A stretch of DNA of 64,000 nt from Sphingomonas montana (GTDB lineage: Bacteria; Pseudomonadota; Alphaproteobacteria; Sphingomonadales; Sphingomonadaceae): positions 1 to 64,000 of the forward strand of contig NZ_MOLY01000041.1 of assembly GCF_001956315.1 (NCBI RefSeq). Direction: 5' to 3'. The notes below the pieces were generated by a model. That model made no database searches, had not been told where the DNA came from, and saw nothing but the letters and a program-made list of their open reading frames with translations. Within the stretch, counting starts at the first letter, position 1. Each line of letters begins with the position of its first letter. A program made the position numbers and the translations under genes. Positions 52,871-62,201 of the stretch are shown here, one piece after another.

Positions 52871-53854
52871 ATGCGTCTGTCGCTGGTGCAGTATCGGGAT
52901 GCCGGGGGAGGCCGTTCCGTGGCCGCGATCCGTGAAGACGGGGTGGCCCGGATCGTGCCGGGTGCAGGCTCGGTCCGGGCGTTGGCGCTGGCGGCGATCG
53001 CGGCGGGGCAGGGACTGGCCGACGCGGTTGCCGCGGCGGGAACCGGCGATGTCGTCGACCTGGCGACCGTGACGCTGTTGCCGCCGATCGACCATGACGA
53101 CCCCGCGCACCTGGCGATGACCGGGACCGGCCTGACCCATCTCGGGTCCGCCGAGGGGCGCGACGCGATGCACCGTGCGGCCAAGGTGGACGCGGCCCCT
53201 ACCGATTCGATGAAGATGTTCCTGATGGGGGTCGAAGGCGGCAAGCCCGCAGCGGGCGCCGAAGGCGTGCAGCCGGAATGGTTCTACAAGGGCGACGGGA
53301 CGCAGCTGGTGGCACCCGGTGCCCCGCTGACGTCGCCTGCGTTCGCGCAGGACATGGGCGAGGAGCCGGAGATTGCGGGCGTCTACCTGATCGACGAGGC
53401 CGGCGTGCCGGTGCGGCTGGGGTTCGCGCTGGGCAACGAGTTTTCCGATCACGTGACCGAGCGCGGCAACTATCTGTGGCTCGCCCATTCCAAGCTGCGC
53501 CCGGCAGCGCTCGGCCCCGAACTGCTGGTTGGTGAACTGCCGGCGGACGTGCGGGGCACGAGCCGGATCGTGCGCGACGGGGCGACCATGTGGGAGAAGC
53601 CGTTCCTTTCGGGCGAGGCGAACATGTCGCACAGCATCGCCAATCTGGAGGCGCATCATTTCAAATATGCGCTGTTCCGCCGGCCGGGCGACGTCCATGT
53701 CCACTTCTTCGGCACCGCCACGCTGTCGTTCAGCGAAGGTGTGCAGACGCAGGCGGGCGATGTGTTCGAGATCGAGGCCGCGCCGTTCGTGCTGCCGGTG
53801 CGCAACCCGATCGCGGTGGCGGATGCCGTTCCGGTCGCCGTGAAGGTGCTCTGA
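52871..53854 (+). CDS. AraD1 family L-2-keto-3-deoxyarabonate dehydratase-like protein
   Basis: Member of the fumarylacetoacetate hydrolase superfamily, 327 residues, of the AraD1 group assigned to dehydrating 2-keto-3-deoxy-L-arabonate to alpha-ketoglutarate semialdehyde. Family landmarks: KMFLMGVEGGKPAAGAEGVQPEWFYKGDG (abridged: QPEWFYKGDG), EEPEIAGVYLIDEAG and GNEFSDHVTE with metal-binding Glu and Asp. AGGAGAG precedes the ATG at 52871. It lies between the semialdehyde dehydrogenase and the sugar dehydrogenase, its metabolic neighbours. The usual AraD dehydratase (a DHDPS-fold enzyme) is not in this window. Confidence 0.88.
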   Translation: MRLSLVQYRDAGGGRSVAAIREDGVARIVPGAGSVRALALAAIAAGQGLADAVAAAGTGDVVDLATVTLLPPIDHDDPAHLAMTGTGLTHLGSAEGRDAMHRAAKVDAAPTDSMKMFLMGVEGGKPAAGAEGVQPEWFYKGDGTQLVAPGAPLTSPAFAQDMGEEPEIAGVYLIDEAGVPVRLGFALGNEFSDHVTERGNYLWLAHSKLRPAALGPELLVGELPADVRGTSRIVRDGATMWEKPFLSGEANMSHSIANLEAHHFKYALFRRPGDVHVHFFGTATLSFSEGVQTQAGDVFEIEAAPFVLPVRNPIAVADAVPVAVKVL

Positions 53855-53855
53855 C

Positions 53856-54779
53856 ATGGCGATCCGGATCGGCATCGTCGGACTGGGCAAGATCGCGCGG
53901 GACCAGCATGTCCCGGTGATTACGGCATCCCCCGATTTCACGCTGGCCGCGGTGGCGAGCCGGAGCGGGGGATTGCCCGATCTGCCTTATCATCACGACA
54001 TCGCGGCGATGCTGGCGGACGGCGACGCGATCGACGCGGTCGCGCTCTGCCAGCCGCCGCAGGCGCGGTACGAGGCGGCGCGTGCGGCCATTCTGGCTGG
54101 CAAGCATGTGTTCCTGGAAAAGCCGCCGGGCGCGACGCTGAGCGAGGTCAAGACGCTGGCCGATCTGGCGCGCGACCATGGCGTATCGTTGTTCGCCAGC
54201 TGGCATTCACGCTACGCATCGGGCGTGGCGGCGGCGAAGGACTGGATCGCGGGGCGGGTCATCCGGTCCGTCTCGGTCGCGTGGAAGGAGGATGTCCGCG
54301 TGTGGCATCCGGGGCAGGCATGGATCTGGGAACCCGGCGGGCTGGGCGTGTTCGATCCGGGCATCAACGCCCTGTCGATCGTGACGCATATCCTGCCGCG
54401 GCCGTTCTTCCTGCTGGACGGGACATTGTCGTTTCCGGCCAACCGCGGCGCGCCGATCGCGGCGGACCTGACGTTCCGCGACGAGACCGGCGTGCCGATC
54501 ACGGCGGCCTTCGACTGGCGGCAGACCGGACCGCAGACCTGGGACATCCGCGTCGAGACCGACGACGGGGCGCTGGTCCTGTCGAAGGGCGGCAGCGTGC
54601 TGACCATCGCCGGCATGGTGCAGGAGACGGCACCGGAGGCGGAATATCGCGGGCTGTACGACCGGTTCGCCGCGCTGGTGGCCCGCAGGGAAAGCGACGT
54701 GGACGTCAGCCCGCTGCGCCATGTGGCGGACGCCTATCTGCGCAGCGCGCGGGTAGTGGTGGCGGCGTTCGAGGACTGA
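53856..54779 (+). CDS. Gfo/Idh/MocA family sugar 1-dehydrogenase (L-arabinose/D-galactose)
   Basis: NAD(P)-dependent dehydrogenase of 307 residues. The Rossmann motif GIVGLGKIARDQHVP, the EKP motif (FLEKPPGATLSEV) and the substrate-domain signature GGLGVFDPGINALSIV match the galactose/arabinose 1-dehydrogenase branch. Such enzymes oxidise L-arabinose and D-galactose alike, since the two sugars differ only at C6. That suits a cluster with genes for both downstream pathways. It follows AraD1 by one base, so the two are co-translated. Substrate breadth is inferred. Confidence 0.88.
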   Translation: MAIRIGIVGLGKIARDQHVPVITASPDFTLAAVASRSGGLPDLPYHHDIAAMLADGDAIDAVALCQPPQARYEAARAAILAGKHVFLEKPPGATLSEVKTLADLARDHGVSLFASWHSRYASGVAAAKDWIAGRVIRSVSVAWKEDVRVWHPGQAWIWEPGGLGVFDPGINALSIVTHILPRPFFLLDGTLSFPANRGAPIAADLTFRDETGVPITAAFDWRQTGPQTWDIRVETDDGALVLSKGGSVLTIAGMVQETAPEAEYRGLYDRFAALVARRESDVDVSPLRHVADAYLRSARVVVAAFED

Positions 54780-54898
54780 GCGTTGGGCGGGATGTGCGCT
54801 GCCGGACGTTTCAATCAGGCGCGCCGGGTTCCTGAACTTGGGCGCGGACCGCGGGGCTTCCGCTACACTGTGATCGCATGAGTCAGATCGTGCCTGAT

Positions 54899-54953
54899 CC
54901 GTTTGGTTCAAGCCTGTCGAGAACCGCGAAGGGTTCTCGACAGGGTCGAACCA
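54899..54953. repeat. Palindromic repeat family A, inverted pair
   Basis: CCGTTTGGTTCAAGCCTGTC (one change) and GGTTCTCGACAGGGTCGAAC (one change) face each other between the convergent Gfo/Idh and GH51 genes. The rest of the 238-base gap holds no frame. Confidence 0.88.
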
Positions 54954-55017
54954 GGGGTTGCGGAAGCGGGTAAACCGGAAGTCGTCACGGTCTACGCGCA
55001 CTCCGCCCCCCATCCCG

Positions 55018-56613
55018 TCAGTTCAGGTCGAGCATGATGACCGCCATGGGCGGCAGCGTCGCGGTGAGCGTGTCGCCGGCGACCTGTGCGCCGGTGAAGG
55101 GGACGGGCCGGACCAGGTTGGGTTGGGCCATGCTGTTCACGCTGTTCATGGCAGGCGCGGTGAGGATGCGGCCGGTGACGGCACCAGCGGTGACCCCCGC
55201 CAGTTTCGCGGTGATGGTGGCGGGCCGGTTCGGGTCGAGATTGACCAGGGCGACATGCACTTTCCCGTCCGTGCCGCGGACCGCCGCGGCGCTGACCGAC
55301 GGCATGGTCCACTGGTTCTTGTTGTACCAGGGCGAGACCAGGTCGATCGGGAGATAGGTGGCATCCATGAACGGTTTGTAGAGATCGAACGCGTGATAGG
55401 TGGGGGTGAGCACCATGCGGTCGCCATCGGTCAGGATCATCGCCTGCAGCACGTTCACCATCTGCGCGATGTTGGCCATCTTCACCCGGTCGGCATGGTG
55501 CGCGAAAATGTTGATGTTGACCGCGGCGATCAGCGCGTCGCGCAGCGAATTCTGCTGCTGCAGGAAACCGGGGTTGCTGCCGGGTGTCGGATCATACCAG
55601 GTGCCCCATTCGTCGACGAGCAGCCAGACGCGCTTCTTCGGATCATATTTGTCCATGATTGCGCTGTGCTTCGTCACCAGCGCGTCCATTTCAAGCGTCT
55701 TGGACAAGGTACGCGCCCAGCCGTCCTCGTCGAATTCGGTGGCGGACCCCTTTTTGCCCCAGCTGCCGGGCAGCGTGTAATAATGCAGCGCGATGCCGTC
55801 GATCCGGTCGCCCGCGTCGCGCATCATCACCTCGGTCCAGTTGTAATCCTGTGCGTTCGCTCCGCTGGCGATCCGCAGGATGCTGGTGCCGGCGGGTGCC
55901 TTGATGAAGGTGCCGTAGCGGCGGGTGAGATCGGCGGCATAATCCGCCTTCATGTTGCCGCCACACCCCCACAGCTCGTTGCCGACGCCGAAATAGGGGA
56001 CCTTCCACGGCGCGCGATGGCCGTTGCGGGCGCGTTCGTCCGCCAATGATCCGGCGGGGGCGGTCATGTACTCGACCCATTCGGCCATTTCCTGCGGCGT
56101 GCCGTTGCCGACATTGCCCGCAATATAGGCCTCCGCCCCGATCTGTTCGGCGAGATCCATGAATTCATGCGTGCCGACGCTGTTGGGTTCGGTGACGCCG
56201 CCCCAGTGGGTGTTGATCTTGACCGGGCGCTTGCCGCGCGGGCCGACGCCCTCGCGCCAATGATATTCATCGGCGAAGCAGCCGCCGGGCCAGCGAATGA
56301 CGGGCACCTTCAACGCGCGCAACGCCCCCACCACATCGTTGCGGAAGCCGCGGGTGTTGGGGATCTTCGACCGTTCGCCTACCCAGAGGCCACCATAGAT
56401 GCCGGTGCCGAGATGTTCGGCGAATTGTCCGAACAACTGCCGGTTCAGGCGGGCGCCCGGCTGGTCGGCGTGGATGGTCATGGTCGCCGCGGGGGCAGCC
56501 GAAGCGACCGACGCCGGCGCCGTCGGAGCCGTCTGGGCGTAGGCGGCGACCGGGGCGGTGGCGAGCAGCCAGCCCCCGACGATCATCCGCAACGCCGATT
56601 TCCGATCGGTCAT
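55018..56613 (-). CDS. GH51 alpha-L-arabinofuranosidase, secreted
   Basis: Glycoside hydrolase family 51 enzyme of 531 residues releasing L-arabinose from arabinoxylan or arabinan. A Sec signal peptide ends around AYAQ at residue 27. The catalytic acid/base is E213 in [12 protein letters not shown] and the nucleophile E335 in [10 protein letters not shown], both on canonical TIM-barrel strands; [16 protein letters not shown] is the family fingerprint. A C-terminal beta domain follows ([11 protein letters not shown]). GGGGAGG precedes the start. It faces the KDG kinase gene across a 57-base gap, a likely shared control region. It feeds arabinose to the adjacent oxidative genes. Confidence 0.95.
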   Translation of the reverse strand: MTDRKSALRMIVGGWLLATAPVAAYAQTAPTAPASVASAAPAATMTIHADQPGARLNRQLFGQFAEHLGTGIYGGLWVGERSKIPNTRGFRNDVVGALRALKVPVIRWPGGCFADEYHWREGVGPRGKRPVKINTHWGGVTEPNSVGTHEFMDLAEQIGAEAYIAGNVGNGTPQEMAEWVEYMTAPAGSLADERARNGHRAPWKVPYFGVGNELWGCGGNMKADYAADLTRRYGTFIKAPAGTSILRIASGANAQDYNWTEVMMRDAGDRIDGIALHYYTLPGSWGKKGSATEFDEDGWARTLSKTLEMDALVTKHSAIMDKYDPKKRVWLLVDEWGTWYDPTPGSNPGFLQQQNSLRDALIAAVNINIFAHHADRVKMANIAQMVNVLQAMILTDGDRMVLTPTYHAFDLYKPFMDATYLPIDLVSPWYNKNQWTMPSVSAAAVRGTDGKVHVALVNLDPNRPATITAKLAGVTAGAVTGRILTAPAMNSVNSMAQPNLVRPVPFTGAQVAGDTLTATLPPMAVIMLDLN

Positions 56614-56670
56614 GTCGATCCTCCCCCATTTGCCGTGTCAGGTTTCTTGTCCTACAAACAGCTATCGAAC

Positions 56671-57669
56671 ATGCCGGCAGCGATCAAGCCGGCGCGACGC
56701 GGGAGTGGGGCGGCTTTGCAGGAAGACACCGGGCGGGAAGACACCGGTCAGGATGTGGCCGGATGGCAGGCCGGCGACCGGATCGCGGGGGATTGGGGAA
56801 CGAGCCGGTTGCGGCTGTTCCGCCTGCGTGGGTCTCGAGTGACGAAAATGCTGGAAGGGCCGGGGATCGGCGTGGTGGCGGGCCCGCCCGGCGACGTGCT
56901 GGCCGCGACGCTGGCCCCATGGTTCGCGCAGGGGCTGCCGACCGACGCGGAGATCATGCTGTGCGGCATGGCCGGATCGCGCGGCGGCATCGCGGAGGTG
57001 GCCTATGCCGAATGTCCGGTCGATGCGGCCGGATGGCGCGCGCATGCCGGCACGGTGGCGGTTGGAACGTTGCGGGTCGTGATCGCACCGGGGCTGGCCT
57101 GCGTGCGCGAGGATGGCGCGCCCGACGTGATGCGCGGCGAGGAGACGCAGATCTTCGGCATGCTGGCGCTGCATCCGGCGCTGGCGCAGGGGCGGCACTG
57201 CATCGCGTTGCCGGGGACGCACGGGAAATGGGCGGAGGTCGCGGACGGCCGCGTCTTGGGGTTCCGGACGTTCCTGACGGGTGAACTGTTCGCGTTGCTG
57301 CGCGACCGGTCGATCCTGACGACGGCGGGCGGCGACGACAGCGGCGGCGACGAAGGCTTCGCCGACGGACTGGCGCGGGCGGAAGCGGGCGGATATCTGG
57401 GGGCGCTGTTCGAGGCGCGGGCCGCGCAGTTGCGGGCCGGCCGGTCGCGGGGCTGGGCGGTGGGCTTCCTGTCCGGCCTGACGATCGGGCACGAGGTGCG
57501 CGAGGCACTGCCCGGCGTGGCAGCGGATGGCGAGGTCATGCTGGTCGGTGATCCGGCATTGACGCGGCTTTATGGCCAGGCGCTGGCCCGGCATGGGCGC
57601 AGTGCGACCTATGGCGACGGATCGGCGGCGGCGCTTGCCGGGCTGCGGGTATTGGAGGGACGGGCATGA
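56671..57669 (+). CDS. dgoK: 2-dehydro-3-deoxygalactonokinase
   Basis: Kinase phosphorylating 2-keto-3-deoxy-galactonate in the De Ley-Doudoroff route; 332 residues. The family start (IAGDWGTSRLRLFRLRG) is found only after about 40 extra residues that contain acidic EDTGREDTGQD repeats, so either the protein has an N-terminal extension or the true start is a later GTG near 56755. Core motifs LCGMAGSRGGIAE, RGEETQIFG and LPGTHGKWAEV are intact. Its stop overlaps the aldolase start (ATGA). Confidence 0.92.
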   Translation: MPAAIKPARRGSGAALQEDTGREDTGQDVAGWQAGDRIAGDWGTSRLRLFRLRGSRVTKMLEGPGIGVVAGPPGDVLAATLAPWFAQGLPTDAEIMLCGMAGSRGGIAEVAYAECPVDAAGWRAHAGTVAVGTLRVVIAPGLACVREDGAPDVMRGEETQIFGMLALHPALAQGRHCIALPGTHGKWAEVADGRVLGFRTFLTGELFALLRDRSILTTAGGDDSGGDEGFADGLARAEAGGYLGALFEARAAQLRAGRSRGWAVGFLSGLTIGHEVREALPGVAADGEVMLVGDPALTRLYGQALARHGRSATYGDGSAAALAGLRVLEGRA

Positions 57670-58319
57670 CGACCACGACAGGCATGACGATCGACGATGT
57701 GCTGGCCGGTGGTGCGCCGCCGGTGGTGGCAATACTGCGCGGCGTGCGGCCGGACGAGGCGGTGGCGGTGGCGGGCGCGCTGGTGGCCGCGGGCATCCTG
57801 CTGATCGAGGTGCCGATGAATTCGCCCGACCCGATCGACAGCATCGTCGCGATCCAGCAGGCCTATGGCGACCGCGCGCTGATCGGTGCGGGGACCGTGC
57901 TGAACGCGGATGCGGTCGCCGCGCTGGCGGCGACGGGCGCGCGGCTGATGGTGACGCCGAACACGAACCCGGCGCTGATCGCCGCGGGGGTGGCGGCCGG
58001 GCTGGAACCGATGCCGGGGTTCGTGACGCCGAGCGAGGCGTTCGCGGCGATCGATGCGGGTGCGCGGCGGCTGAAGCTGTTTCCCGCGACCGCGTTCGGC
58101 CCCGCCTATCTGAAGGCGATCGGCGAGGTGGTGCCCAAGTCAGTGCGGCTGTGGGCGGTGGGCGGTACGGGTGCGGACAATATCGGTGCGTGGCTGGCGG
58201 CCGGGGCGGAGGGCGTCGGCGTCGGCGGTGCGCTGTTCCGCCCGGGCGACGGCGCGGCCGACGTGGCGGCGAAGGCGGAGGCGCTGGTGACCGCGTGGCG
58301 ACGGCACGTTGCGGCCTAG
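57666..58319 (+). CDS. dgoA: 2-dehydro-3-deoxy-6-phosphogalactonate aldolase
   Basis: Class I aldolase of 217 residues cleaving KDPGal to pyruvate and glyceraldehyde 3-phosphate. Landmarks: VVAILRGVRPDEA with the catalytic Glu/Arg of the KDPG-aldolase fold, LIGAGTVLNADAV, and the Schiff-base lysine in RLKLFPATAFGP. GGALFRPGD closes the barrel. Coupled to dgoK by a four-base overlap. Confidence 0.93.
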   Translation: MTTTTGMTIDDVLAGGAPPVVAILRGVRPDEAVAVAGALVAAGILLIEVPMNSPDPIDSIVAIQQAYGDRALIGAGTVLNADAVAALAATGARLMVTPNTNPALIAAGVAAGLEPMPGFVTPSEAFAAIDAGARRLKLFPATAFGPAYLKAIGEVVPKSVRLWAVGGTGADNIGAWLAAGAEGVGVGGALFRPGDGAADVAAKAEALVTAWRRHVAA

Positions 58320-58367
58320 ATCGTGACGGGTGCAGGGAAACAGGATCCGGAACAAGGCGAGAGTGCG

Positions 58368-59264
58368 ATGGGCGAAACGATGACAGCCGAACCGGTATGG
58401 GCGCTTGCCACCGAACTGGGCGAGGGGCCGGTGTGGGTGGGGCGCGACAGCGCGTTGTGGTTCACCGATATCAAGGGACAGCGTATCCACCGGTTCGATC
58501 CGGCCAGCGGCGATCGCGGCAGTTGGGACGCACCCGGCATGCCGGGGTTCGCCCTGCCGGCGGCGGACGGCGGGTTCGTGGTCGGCATGGCGGACGGCTT
58601 GCATCGGTTCGATCCGGCGGACGGATCGTTCGCGCATTTCATGGGCGTCGAACCGGAACTGCCGCGCAACCGGCTGAACGATGCGGTCGTGGACCATGCC
58701 GGCCGGTTGTGGTTCGGGACGATGGACAATGACGAGCAGGCGTCCAGCGGCATGCTGTACCGGCTGCATCATGACGGCGCGCCACGCGCGATGGGCGGGC
58801 AGTGCGTCATCACCAACGGCCCGGCGATCAGCCCGGACGGCGCGACGCTGTACCATGTCGATACGCTGGGCCGGACGATCCACGCCTTTGCGCTGGATGC
58901 CGACGGCGGGATCGACGCGGGGCGGGTGTTCGCCACGATCGATCCGGCGGACGGCCACCCCGACGGGGTGAGCATGGACAGCGAGGGGCATGTCTGGGTC
59001 GGCCTGTACGGCGGATGGTGTGCCCGGCGTTATGCGCCGGACGGGACGCTGGTGGACAGCGTGTCCTTCCCGGTGGCCAATGTGACGAAGGTTGCGTTCG
59101 GCGGGCCGGACCTGCGCACCGCCTTTGCCACGACCGCGCGGCAGGGTCTGGATGCGGAAGCGCTGGCGGCACAACCGCTGGCGGGGGCGTTGTTCAGTTT
59201 CCCGGTTGCGGTGCCGGGGCTGGCGGGACACGAGGTTGCGGTGGGCCTCACTCGGGCCGAGTAA
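58368..59264 (+). CDS. SMP-30/gluconolactonase family sugar lactonase
   Basis: Six-bladed propeller lactonase of 298 residues hydrolysing the arabinono- or galactonolactone formed by the dehydrogenase. The family motifs WALATELGEGPVWV (metal-binding Glu), NRLNDAVVDHAGRLWFGTMD and NGPAISPDGATLYHVDT are intact, as is DGHPDGVSMDSEGHVWVGLYGG (abridged: HPDGVSMDSEG). The ATG at 58368 with GGCGAGAG upstream is preferred over a GTG at 58323. It closes the dgoK-dgoA unit and supplies the second step for both branches. Confidence 0.92.
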   Translation: MGETMTAEPVWALATELGEGPVWVGRDSALWFTDIKGQRIHRFDPASGDRGSWDAPGMPGFALPAADGGFVVGMADGLHRFDPADGSFAHFMGVEPELPRNRLNDAVVDHAGRLWFGTMDNDEQASSGMLYRLHHDGAPRAMGGQCVITNGPAISPDGATLYHVDTLGRTIHAFALDADGGIDAGRVFATIDPADGHPDGVSMDSEGHVWVGLYGGWCARRYAPDGTLVDSVSFPVANVTKVAFGGPDLRTAFATTARQGLDAEALAAQPLAGALFSFPVAVPGLAGHEVAVGLTRAE

Positions 59265-59273
59265 ACGGGGCGG

Positions 59274-60134
59274 TCAGGCCCGGCCGCGGTTGCGGCGGAT
59301 GCGGGCGACGAGATGGTCGATGAAGTTGCGCAGTTCGGTGCGGCGGGCGGCAAGTTCGACCACCTGCTCGTTCAGGCCAAGCTGCCAGGCAAGATCGTGC
59401 CGGGTCGGATCGTCGCCCAGCGTTTCGATCAGCGCGGCCTGCCGTTCGAGGTCCGCGCCGTTGGCGACGAGGCCCTGTTCGATCAGGTCGTCCTGCTGCC
59501 GGCGGAGCGCGACCGCGATTTCGCCGAGCGACAGTTCGGGATGATATTGCACGCCCCAGAAGATCCCACCGTCATGGCGGATCTCGGCCGCCTGGACGGC
59601 GGTGACCGAGTTGGAGGCGAGCAGAGTCGCGTCGGCGGGCAGCGCCTCGACCTCGTCGCCGTGGATCGCAGGCGCATCATATGCGGCGGGGCGGCCGCCC
59701 AGCAGGGGATGGTCCCGGCCGGCGGCGGTCGGTGTGATCCGGCGGGCGAACCCGGCCTCCTGCCGCTTGCCCATGGCCCGCACGCGGCCACCGGCAGCCG
59801 CGACCGCAACCTGCAACCCGGCGCAGGACCCGAAGGCGGGTGTGCCGGATGCGAACACCGCGCGCATGAAATCGAGCTGCCGCCGCACCTCCGGGCTGTC
59901 GTCATAGACGTGGAGTGGCGAGCCGGTGATGAAGACCGCGTCATAGCCGGTCAGTGCCGCGGCATCGGGTGCCACAGCACCGGGATCGGCCGGGGTGATG
60001 CGATCGCAGGCGGCCCCGGGCGCCAGTTCGCGCAGCGTATCGATATAGGTTTCGCCCGAACTGGTGCCGACATGCGCCCGCCGTGCGTCGCGTTCCGTCT
60101 TCGTCTCGCTTTCGGCGATGAGGAAACGCAGCAT
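59274..60134 (-). CDS. Type 1 glutamine amidotransferase
   Basis: Class I glutamine amidotransferase-like protein of 286 residues. The nucleophile Cys is in FGSCAGLQVAVAA and the partner His-Glu in WGVQYHPELSLGEI, so a glutaminase site looks functional. The N-terminus (LRFLIAESETKTERDARRAHVG) resembles GMP-synthase-like stand-alone amidotransferases. A C-terminal helical tail of about 70 residues follows, rich in Arg and Leu. The ATG at 60134 is used; a farther ATG at 60176 is possible. Partner synthase unknown. Confidence 0.85.
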   Translation of the reverse strand: MLRFLIAESETKTERDARRAHVGTSSGETYIDTLRELAPGAACDRITPADPGAVAPDAAALTGYDAVFITGSPLHVYDDSPEVRRQLDFMRAVFASGTPAFGSCAGLQVAVAAAGGRVRAMGKRQEAGFARRITPTAAGRDHPLLGGRPAAYDAPAIHGDEVEALPADATLLASNSVTAVQAAEIRHDGGIFWGVQYHPELSLGEIAVALRRQQDDLIEQGLVANGADLERQAALIETLGDDPTRHDLAWQLGLNEQVVELAARRTELRNFIDHLVARIRRNRGRA

Positions 60135-60299
60135 GAATAGGGCTCCGGTCGGAAGGTGAGGGGTGCGATCGTTCATGTCCGCGGCGGTGCCGGAACGGCG
60201 ACGTTCCGCAACGGTTCCGCGCGGCCGGTGCAATAAATGCGGTGAACCTGGCATGAGTCCGGACGTTCAGACGAAGCACAATGCAACAAAAGGTACGGC

Positions 60300-61346
60300 G
60301 TGACCGAAATCCTGGCCCCCACGACGCGTTTGCCCGCAGACCCTGCCGCGGCATCCGAGATCGGGCTGACGGACCGCGCCGCGCTGGCGCTGATATCGGT
60401 CGAACGGACGCGGATGCCGATCGTGGTCAGCGACGCGCGGCAGCCCGACGAACCGATCATATTGGCGAACCAGGCGTTCCTGACCCTGACCGGCTATGGT
60501 GCGGACGAGATCATCGGGCGCAATTGCCGTTTCCTGCAGGGGCGCGATACCGACCCGGCCGCAGTCGCCGAGATCCGGGAGGGATTGGCCGCCGAACGCG
60601 ACGTCACCGTCGCGCTGTTGAATTACCGCAAGGACGGCAGCGCGTTCTGGAACGAGCTGCATATCAGCCCGATCCGCGACAATGACGGCTCCGTCGCCTA
60701 TTATTTCGCATCGCAACTGGACGTCACCGACCGGCGACAGGCGGCGTCGCTGGAAAGATCCGAGCATCGGTTGCTGAAGGAAGTGGACCACCGCGCCAAG
60801 AACGCGCTGGCGCTGGTGCAGGGGATCGTCCGGCTCAGCCGGTCGGACGATGCGGCGGCCTATGCCCGCGCGGTGCAGGGGCGCGTCGATTCGATCGCGC
60901 ATGCGCATGGCCTGCTGGCGGCGGGCGGGTGGCGCGACGTCGATCTGGAGGCGATCATCCGCGGCGAAATGGAACCGTTCGGGCGGCAGCATGTCGTGCC
61001 GAGCGGGCCGCCGGTGGCGATCGCGCCGGTGCAGGTCCAGCCGCTGGCGCTGGTGATGCACGAAATGCTGTCCAACGCGGCGAAGCATGGTGCGCTGTCG
61101 GTGCCGGGCGGGCGCGTAGTGATCCGCTGGGCCCCGGTCGAGGATGGGGACGGCGTGACGATCGAGTGGATCGAAACCGGCGGGCCAGCCGTGACGGCGC
61201 AGCCGGTGCCGGGTTTCGGCTGGCGCATGCTGACCAGCATCGTGCGCAGCCAGATGCGGGGGACGGTAAAGTTCGACCTGCAACCGGAAGGGCTGCGGGC
61301 GATGTTGACGATCCGGCGCCGCGTCGGCGGCGTATCGACGGACTGA
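60300..61346 (+). CDS. LOV-domain HWE-family histidine kinase
   Basis: Blue-light-type sensor kinase of 348 residues, soluble. The LOV domain spans about residues 35-145; the flavin-adduct cysteine is C76 in GRNCRFLQGRDTDP, with the downstream NYRKDGSAFWNELHISP typical of photoactive LOV. The HWE/HisKA_2 part follows with phosphoacceptor H164 in EVDHRAKNALALVQG, the N box MHEMLSNAAKHGAL and the WxE of IEWIETGG. Start is a GTG with AAAGG upstream. No response regulator is adjacent. In this class such kinases often feed the general stress response (PhyR/NepR); no such genes are in the window. Confidence 0.93.
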   Translation: MTEILAPTTRLPADPAAASEIGLTDRAALALISVERTRMPIVVSDARQPDEPIILANQAFLTLTGYGADEIIGRNCRFLQGRDTDPAAVAEIREGLAAERDVTVALLNYRKDGSAFWNELHISPIRDNDGSVAYYFASQLDVTDRRQAASLERSEHRLLKEVDHRAKNALALVQGIVRLSRSDDAAAYARAVQGRVDSIAHAHGLLAAGGWRDVDLEAIIRGEMEPFGRQHVVPSGPPVAIAPVQVQPLALVMHEMLSNAAKHGALSVPGGRVVIRWAPVEDGDGVTIEWIETGGPAVTAQPVPGFGWRMLTSIVRSQMRGTVKFDLQPEGLRAMLTIRRRVGGVSTD

Positions 61347-61398
61347 ACCGCGTTGCCATCCGGGCGGAACTCCCGACGGGGCGGGGCGTAGTCGCGCG

Positions 61399-62133
61399 AT
61401 GACGATACGCCTCTTTCATGTCTCGGACCTGCATTTCGGCCGCGCCGACGGCGAAGCACTGAACTGGTTCGAACGACTGGTCCATGCGGAGAAGCCGACG
61501 GCGGTGATCTGTACCGGCGACTTGACGATGCGCGCGCGGGCTAGCGAATATGCGGCGGCGCGGACCTGGCTGGAGCGGCTGGGCGTGCCGGTGACGATCG
61601 AACCGGGCAATCACGATATTCCGTACCACAATCCGCTGATGCGGCTGCTGTCGCCCTATCGCCGCTATGCCGCAGTGGAACGCGCGCTGGAACGGCCGAT
61701 CGACCTGCCGGGTGTGGCGCTGATCCCGCTGAAGACCACGGCGCGGTTCCAGTGGCGGACGAACTGGGCCTATGGACGGGTCAGCGCGCGCGGGCTGGTG
61801 TCGGCGCTGACGCAGTTGAGGGCCAAGCCGGCCGATACGCTGGCAATCATCCTATGCCATCACCCGCTGATCGACGGTCCGCATGTTCACGGCGAGGCGC
61901 GGACCGCCGGCGGGGCCGCGGCACTGGCGGCGCTTGGCGCGGCGGGGGCGGATGCGGTGCTCAGCGGGCATGTCCATGATCCGTTCGATGTGCCCCATCC
62001 GGTAGCGGGGCGGACCGTGCGGCTGATCGGGGCGGGCACGCTGTCCGAACGGCTGCGTACCAGCCGGCCTTCGTTCAACGAACTGATCGTGCAGGATGGC
62101 GTGCTGGAGGTCCGGCCGCGGGTTTTCGGGTGA
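61399..62133 (+). CDS. Calcineurin-like metallophosphoesterase
   Basis: Dinuclear-metal phosphoesterase of 244 residues. All metal motifs are present: DLHFG (with preceding HVSD), GDLTMRA, GNHDIPYHN, CHHPL and GHVHDPFD. Such enzymes act on a wide range of phosphodiesters and the substrate is not predictable. It follows the LOV kinase by 53 bases in the same direction. No ribosome site of note. Confidence 0.87.
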   Translation: MTIRLFHVSDLHFGRADGEALNWFERLVHAEKPTAVICTGDLTMRARASEYAAARTWLERLGVPVTIEPGNHDIPYHNPLMRLLSPYRRYAAVERALERPIDLPGVALIPLKTTARFQWRTNWAYGRVSARGLVSALTQLRAKPADTLAIILCHHPLIDGPHVHGEARTAGGAAALAALGAAGADAVLSGHVHDPFDVPHPVAGRTVRLIGAGTLSERLRTSRPSFNELIVQDGVLEVRPRVFG

Positions 62134-62201
62134 CGGCGGCGGACTGAATGCGGTCCGCCCGTTTCGGACCGGAGTGAATTCGGACTAAGGCACGGAGCGG
62201 T

